From assembly GCF_004792695.1 (NCBI RefSeq), contig NZ_SRXU01000001.1, positions 372,001-436,000 of the forward strand: 64,000 nt of DNA, written 5' to 3'. The DNA is from Sphingomonas naasensis. Lineage in GTDB: Bacteria; Pseudomonadota; Alphaproteobacteria; Sphingomonadales; Sphingomonadaceae. Both the position numbers and the translations under genes were made by a program. Positions 60,500 through 64,000 of the stretch are shown one piece after another. Every line of letters begins with the position of its first letter. Position 1 is the first letter of the stretch. Below the pieces are notes generated by a model. That model did no database searches. It worked only from the letters and a program-made list of their open reading frames with translations, and had not been told where the DNA came from.

Positions 60500-61804
60500 T
60501 CAGCGCAGCGGCAGCCGGATCTCGGCACGCAGTCCGCCGCCGCTGCGATTCTGCAGCGCGAAGGTACCGCCTTCCGCCGCGACCGCGCGCGCGACGATCG
60601 ACAGGCCGAGCCCCAGCCCCATCGTGTCGCGCGCGCGCGCCTGATCGAGCCGGACAAAGGGCTGGAGCACGCGCTGGATCGCCTCTTCCGGAATGCCCGG
60701 GCCATCATCCTCGACCCGCAGCACGATCTCGGCATCGCCGGGCTTGACCGTCACCCAAATGCGCTCCGCGTGATGCACCGCGTTCTCGACGAGGTTGACC
60801 AGCGCACGCTTGAACGCGCTCCGCCGGACGGGGCGCTCGCAATGATCGGGGCCCTCGTAGCGAACATCGCCCCCGTGATCGCGCGCGTCGTCGGCGACGG
60901 TCTGGCACAGCGCGGCAAGATCGACCGGCACTGGCTGCTCGCCATCATCGTCGCCGTTCAGATAGGCGAGCAACGATCTGATCATCGCCTCCATCTCACC
61001 GATATCGGCCTCGATCGCCCGATGGACCTCCGGATCCTCGACCGCGTCGGCGCGCAGTCGCAGGCGCGCCAACGGGGTCCGCATGTCGTGCCCGACCGCG
61101 GCGAGCGCCTGGGTGCGATCCTCGATCAGCCCGTGGATCCGCGCCTGCATCCGGTTGAAGGCGCGGATCACGCGGCGCAGCTCGCGCGGCCCGGCCTCGG
61201 ACAATTCCTCGGCCTCGTTGCTGCCGACCCGCTCGGCAGCCTGGGCGAGCTTGCGCATCGGCAGCAAGGTCTGCCGCACCAGCGCGCCGCCGACGAGGAT
61301 GATCGCGACCGCCGGCGCGAGTCCGAGCAGGATCCTTTCGAGCGAGAAGCTCAGCTCGTGCACCGGCTCGCGCGTCGCGAACTGCATCCAGCTGCCGTCG
61401 GGCATCGTGACCCCGCCCTCGATCACCGCGCTGCGTCCGCTGCCGGTGAGCCGCAGTCGCGGATTCGCCGCGGCAAGGCTGGGCTCCCACGCGATCACCT
61501 GGCGATGCACCCGGTCGAGCGTCGGCGCGATCTGCAACCGCGCCGGCAGCGCGGGGCTCCAGCGAACGATATAGCGGCTCGTCGTCAGATCCGCGGCGAG
61601 CGCCGTCCGTTGCCCGGGCGGTTCCTCGGCGAGTAGCTTGCGCGCGATCACCAGATGCTCGGCCAGCCGTCGCGCCTCGTCGTCGCGCACCGACAGCTGG
61701 CTCGTCCGTTCGTAGAAGAAGGTGCTCGCGCCGAACTCGATCAGGATCGCGAGCAGCAGAATGCCGAAGATCCTGCCGATCAGGCCGATCGAGGGGCGCA
61801 GCAT
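60500..61804 (-). CDS. Sensor histidine kinase, EnvZ-like
   Basis: A 434-residue membrane kinase. Two helices (about residues 10-30 and 157-180) bracket a periplasmic sensor of about 125 residues. A HAMP domain (RQTLLPMRKLAQAAERVG) and a HisKA helix with His239 in AVGHDMRTPLARLRLR follow. The ATPase domain shows NLVENAVHHAE, EDDGPGIPEE and GLGLGLSIV. It phosphorylates the adjacent OmpR-type regulator, whose gene ends five bases upstream. The ATG at 61804 is chosen because the first membrane helix begins there. The signal is unknown. Confidence 0.93.
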   Translation of the reverse strand: MLRPSIGLIGRIFGILLLAILIEFGASTFFYERTSQLSVRDDEARRLAEHLVIARKLLAEEPPGQRTALAADLTTSRYIVRWSPALPARLQIAPTLDRVHRQVIAWEPSLAAANPRLRLTGSGRSAVIEGGVTMPDGSWMQFATREPVHELSFSLERILLGLAPAVAIILVGGALVRQTLLPMRKLAQAAERVGSNEAEELSEAGPRELRRVIRAFNRMQARIHGLIEDRTQALAAVGHDMRTPLARLRLRADAVEDPEVHRAIEADIGEMEAMIRSLLAYLNGDDDGEQPVPVDLAALCQTVADDARDHGGDVRYEGPDHCERPVRRSAFKRALVNLVENAVHHAERIWVTVKPGDAEIVLRVEDDGPGIPEEAIQRVLQPFVRLDQARARDTMGLGLGLSIVARAVAAEGGTFALQNRSGGGLRAEIRLPLR

Positions 61805-61809
61805 GATGG

Positions 61810-62535
61810 TCAGTTTCGCGTGACGGCCGCGTTCAGCATGTAGCCCACGCCGCGCACCGTGACGATCGGCGCCTTGCCGTGCGCATTCGAGAGCTTGCGC
61901 CGCAACCGGCTGATCAGCACGTCGACGCTGCGATCCGAGCTGTCGCCCAGCCGCATGCGCGAGAGCTCGATCAGCCGCTCGCGCGCGATGACCCGTCCGG
62001 CATGGTCGCACAGGCTGACGAGCAGATCGAACTCGGCGCCGGTCAGCTCGACCAGCGCGCCGCTAGGCGAGGTGAGCTCGCGCCGGGGAAGACTGATGCT
62101 CCAGCCGTCGAACTGGACCAGCCCCTTCACCTGATGCGAGGGCGATTGTTCGGGCGTGCCCCGGCGCAGCACGGCGCGAACGCGCGCGATCAGTTCACGG
62201 GTGCCGAAGGGCTTGGCGAGATAATCGTCGGCACCGAGCTCGAGCCCCACCACGCGATCGGTCTCGCTGTTCTTGGCCGAGATGAAGATGATCGGAACGC
62301 GGCTGCGCTCGCGGATCATCCGGCACAAATCGATGCCGCTGGTGCCGGGGAGCATGATGTCGAGGACGACGAGATCGACCGGCGACGCCTCGAATGCCAG
62401 CCACATCTCGGGCGCGGTCGCGACCGGCCGGACGCGGAAGCCGTGCTCCTGCAATGCGCGCGCAGTGAGCGTCCGGAGCGGGGGATCATCCTCGACGAGG
62501 AGAATGGTGGGCGAGGCAACCGACTGATGCAACAT
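61810..62535 (-). CDS. OmpR-family response regulator
   Basis: A 241-residue two-component regulator. The receiver domain has the acidic pair Asp16-Asp17 (LLVEDD), the phosphorylation site Asp59 (VVLDIMLP) and Lys108 (LAKPFG). The C-terminal winged helix reads ELTGAEFDLLVSLCDHAGRVIARERL to ISRLRRKLSNAHG and RGVGYML. It precedes its kinase gene in one operon. The ATG at 62535 fits the family N-terminus; an ATG eight codons upstream is possible. A pair of CTGCAGCA direct repeats lies upstream at 62582-62602. Confidence 0.94.
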   Translation of the reverse strand: MLHQSVASPTILLVEDDPPLRTLTARALQEHGFRVRPVATAPEMWLAFEASPVDLVVLDIMLPGTSGIDLCRMIRERSRVPIIFISAKNSETDRVVGLELGADDYLAKPFGTRELIARVRAVLRRGTPEQSPSHQVKGLVQFDGWSISLPRRELTSPSGALVELTGAEFDLLVSLCDHAGRVIARERLIELSRMRLGDSSDRSVDVLISRLRRKLSNAHGKAPIVTVRGVGYMLNAAVTRN

Positions 62536-62681
62536 CGGGACTGGACCTAAGGGCAGCATCCGCGCGGAACAACCCTTCGCACTGCAGCATCGCCCTGCAG
62601 CAACGTTTCGTTACGTACGCGCGAACCGGGAGCAATAGTCGCTCCTTAGCTGGATCCTGGCACCATTTCGAGGAAACAGCC

Positions 62682-62915
62682 ATGCTCATCATGACCTTCG
62701 CCGCGCTCGGGCTCGCCGCCGTGCAGACCGCCCCCCGGCAGCCGGTCCAGTATCGCACCCATCATGTCACCGCCGGTCTCAAAGCGGGCTGCAAGGTCTG
62801 GGCGGTGCACACGCCGGCCGGCAAGATCGGCAGCCACCGCGCGATCGTGCGCTGCCCCGCCCCGGTCGAGGCGATCGAGGCCGACGCGGCTTCCAAGAGC
62901 GATCGGGTCGGCTGA
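62682..62915 (+). CDS. Small secreted protein, unknown function
   Basis: A 77-residue protein with a signal peptide (LIMTFAALGLAAVQTAPRQ). The mature part has two Cys (GCKVWAV and VRCPAPV), which could form one disulfide, around GKIGSHRAI. I recognise no family. The ATG follows GAGGAAA. Only three bases separate its stop from the next gene, another secreted protein, so the two are co-transcribed. The pair diverges from the two-component system and may be one of its targets. Confidence 0.72.
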   Translation: MLIMTFAALGLAAVQTAPRQPVQYRTHHVTAGLKAGCKVWAVHTPAGKIGSHRAIVRCPAPVEAIEADAASKSDRVG

Positions 62916-62918
62916 GCG

Positions 62919-63338
62919 ATGCTCCCGATCCTGCTCCTGCTTTCCGCTCCGGCGACGCCCCTGGAACTCGCGTGTCGCGGCGGCGGAATCGCCACCCGCG
63001 AGGACGTCGCCACGGTCTATGGCGCGCAGAATAGCGGCAACAGCGCATGGCCCAGCGCGCACGCCCGCGAGACCGGCCGTTTCGAAGGCCCGGTCGCACT
63101 TCGCATCGCGGCCGGCGAGAGCCATATTCGCTTGCCGGCGGCCATGCTTCCCGCCGACGCGCAGGGCGGCTGGCTCGCGCTCGGCAAGCTCGAGATGGAT
63201 GACGGCGCGATCACCGGGTTCGCGGCGATCGATCCGATGAGCCGCCCGAAGGTCCATATCGATCGCGCGACCGGCACGATCCGCATCAGCGGACGCCTGG
63301 CATCCTATAGCGGCACCTGCGAAACCACGCGCTCCTGA
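62919..63338 (+). CDS. Secreted protein of unknown function
   Basis: A 139-residue protein with a short signal peptide (LPILLLLSAPATPLE). The mature part is beta-rich and ends with KLEMDDGAITGFAAIDPM, RPKVHIDRATGTIRISGR and SGTCETT. Two Cys (LACRGG and SGTCE) near the two ends could join. I have seen the C-terminal pattern in unnamed sphingomonad proteins but know no function. It overlaps the converging methyltransferase gene by 34 bases. Confidence 0.75.
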   Translation: MLPILLLLSAPATPLELACRGGGIATREDVATVYGAQNSGNSAWPSAHARETGRFEGPVALRIAAGESHIRLPAAMLPADAQGGWLALGKLEMDDGAITGFAAIDPMSRPKVHIDRATGTIRISGRLASYSGTCETTRS

Positions 63339-63970
63339 GCCGGCGTTGGCTGGGCCGCCTGCTGCTCCGGGCGGTGCACCATGATCATCGATCCGGCCCG
63401 CGCAGCGACTTCCCAGCCCTCTCTCGCGACGATTTCGTCGACGAAGGCGACGACGCCCGGATAGTAGCTGGCATAATCGTGAAACAGGACCGCGGCGGAA
63501 GGCGCGAGGAACGGCGCGAAATGCCGGAAGTCGCGCTCGACGTTCAGCCGATCGTGCAAGCCGTCGACGAACAGCAAGTCGATCGGCCGGCTCCACGCGA
63601 CTTCGTAGGAAAGGCTGCGCACCGGCTCGACGAAGCGCGCCACGCCGGCGCCCTCGATATTGGCGCAGAAGGCGTCGAAGGTCGGCGTGCCGCGGCTGAG
63701 CCGCCGGTCCGCCGCACCCACCGTGCCCTGGTGCGGATCGATCGCATAGAGCCGCGATTCGGGGGAAAGCGCGCGCAGCGCCGCGCCGAGCACGACGGTC
63801 GAGCGTCCCTGATAGCTGCCGATCTCGACCAGCGTCCGCGCGCCGCCGCCGCGCGTCACCCAGGCGGCCGCGGCGAGAAGCAGTTCGGCCTCCGAATCCT
63901 CGAGCCAGCCGCCGACACCCCGCATGGTCGCGAGGATCTCGGACGGCCGCAGCAGTGCCGGCATGGTCAT
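63305..63970 (-). CDS. Class I SAM-dependent methyltransferase
   Basis: A 221-residue methyltransferase of the Methyltransf_24 type. The SAM-binding motif I reads LVEIGSYQGRST, the ribose-binding acidic strand is LYAIDPHQG, and the post-motif strand is IDLLFVDGLHD near residue 130. This group often acts in surface polysaccharide or cephalosporin-hydroxylase-like pathways, so the substrate is open. The start is within 30 bases of the window end; ATG at 63970 or 63964 are alternatives, and GGGAG lies about 13 bases upstream of the first. Confidence 0.85.
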   Translation of the reverse strand: MTMPALLRPSEILATMRGVGGWLEDSEAELLLAAAAWVTRGGGARTLVEIGSYQGRSTVVLGAALRALSPESRLYAIDPHQGTVGAADRRLSRGTPTFDAFCANIEGAGVARFVEPVRSLSYEVAWSRPIDLLFVDGLHDRLNVERDFRHFAPFLAPSAAVLFHDYASYYPGVVAFVDEIVAREGWEVAARAGSMIMVHRPEQQAAQPTPAQERVVSQVPL

Positions 63971-64000
63971 GCGTGGGTCAACTCCCTCTCCTGCCGGCCG

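Overview
The window is GC-rich (roughly two thirds G+C), densely coded chromosomal DNA from an alphaproteobacterium, most likely a sphingomonad (Sphingomonas or a close relative). I infer this from the trpD-trpC-moaC / moeA-lexA / comEC / gltX-gltA neighbourhood, an RcdA (DUF1465) gene, a lexA promoter with the alphaproteobacterial GTTC-N7-GTTC SOS box, a low-cysteine DksA, DUF2336 and PilZ proteins, and frequent TTG and GTG starts. I see no rRNA, tRNA, CRISPR array, prophage or intact insertion sequence.

Layout. 1-5.1 kb: the 3' end of an RND-type outer-membrane efflux channel, three small genes on the minus strand, and a secreted GH31 alpha-xylosidase/alpha-glucosidase with a PA14 insert. 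5.2-9.5 kb: gamma carbonic anhydrase with an unusual C-terminal extension, a nitronate monooxygenase-like flavoprotein, rcdA, two divergent DUF465 genes, a PilZ protein and dksA. 9.5-18.9 kb: a Ser/Thr-rich exported protein with a PEP-CTERM-like tail, a host-attachment family protein, serS, surE, a LysM/M23 lipoprotein, a K+ channel with an RCK domain, a lower-GC lipoprotein, an AAC(3)-like acetyltransferase and two small membrane proteins. 18.9-31.9 kb: rimO, a serine hydrolase, an M14-like protein, a divergent aldo-keto reductase/LysR pair, a PQQ glucose dehydrogenase, an M17 aminopeptidase, a GGDEF-EAL protein and a DHA2 MFS exporter.

32-52 kb: the housekeeping core, with tpiA, ppiD-like, trpE, trpG, trpD, trpC, moaC, moeA, lexA, comEC, gltX and gltA. 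The trp genes are not contiguous. A secreted protein gene separates trpE from trpG. A 2.5-kb segment between trpG and trpD carries a GbsR/MarR-type regulator, two membrane proteins, an EF-hand protein and a lipoprotein. The regulator and the adjacent membrane-protein gene have near-identical 20-bp palindromes in their promoters, so they look like a small self-regulated module. 52-64 kb: an AI-2E family permease, an AmpR-like regulator without a beta-lactamase gene beside it, a kinase-like protein lacking its phospho-acceptor histidine and coupled to DUF2336, an NTP-transferase-like membrane protein, a SulP transporter coupled to a beta-carbonic anhydrase, a two-component system, two small secreted proteins and a methyltransferase.

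Repeats. Three 130-132-nt dispersed imperfect palindromes lie in gene gaps (7.2, 12.7 and 14.7 kb); one supplies the ribosome binding site of surE. A fourth palindrome of another type is at 10.8 kb. A cluster of GGGACTGTCCCTATTTT units at 31.9 kb supplies the stop codons of both converging genes.
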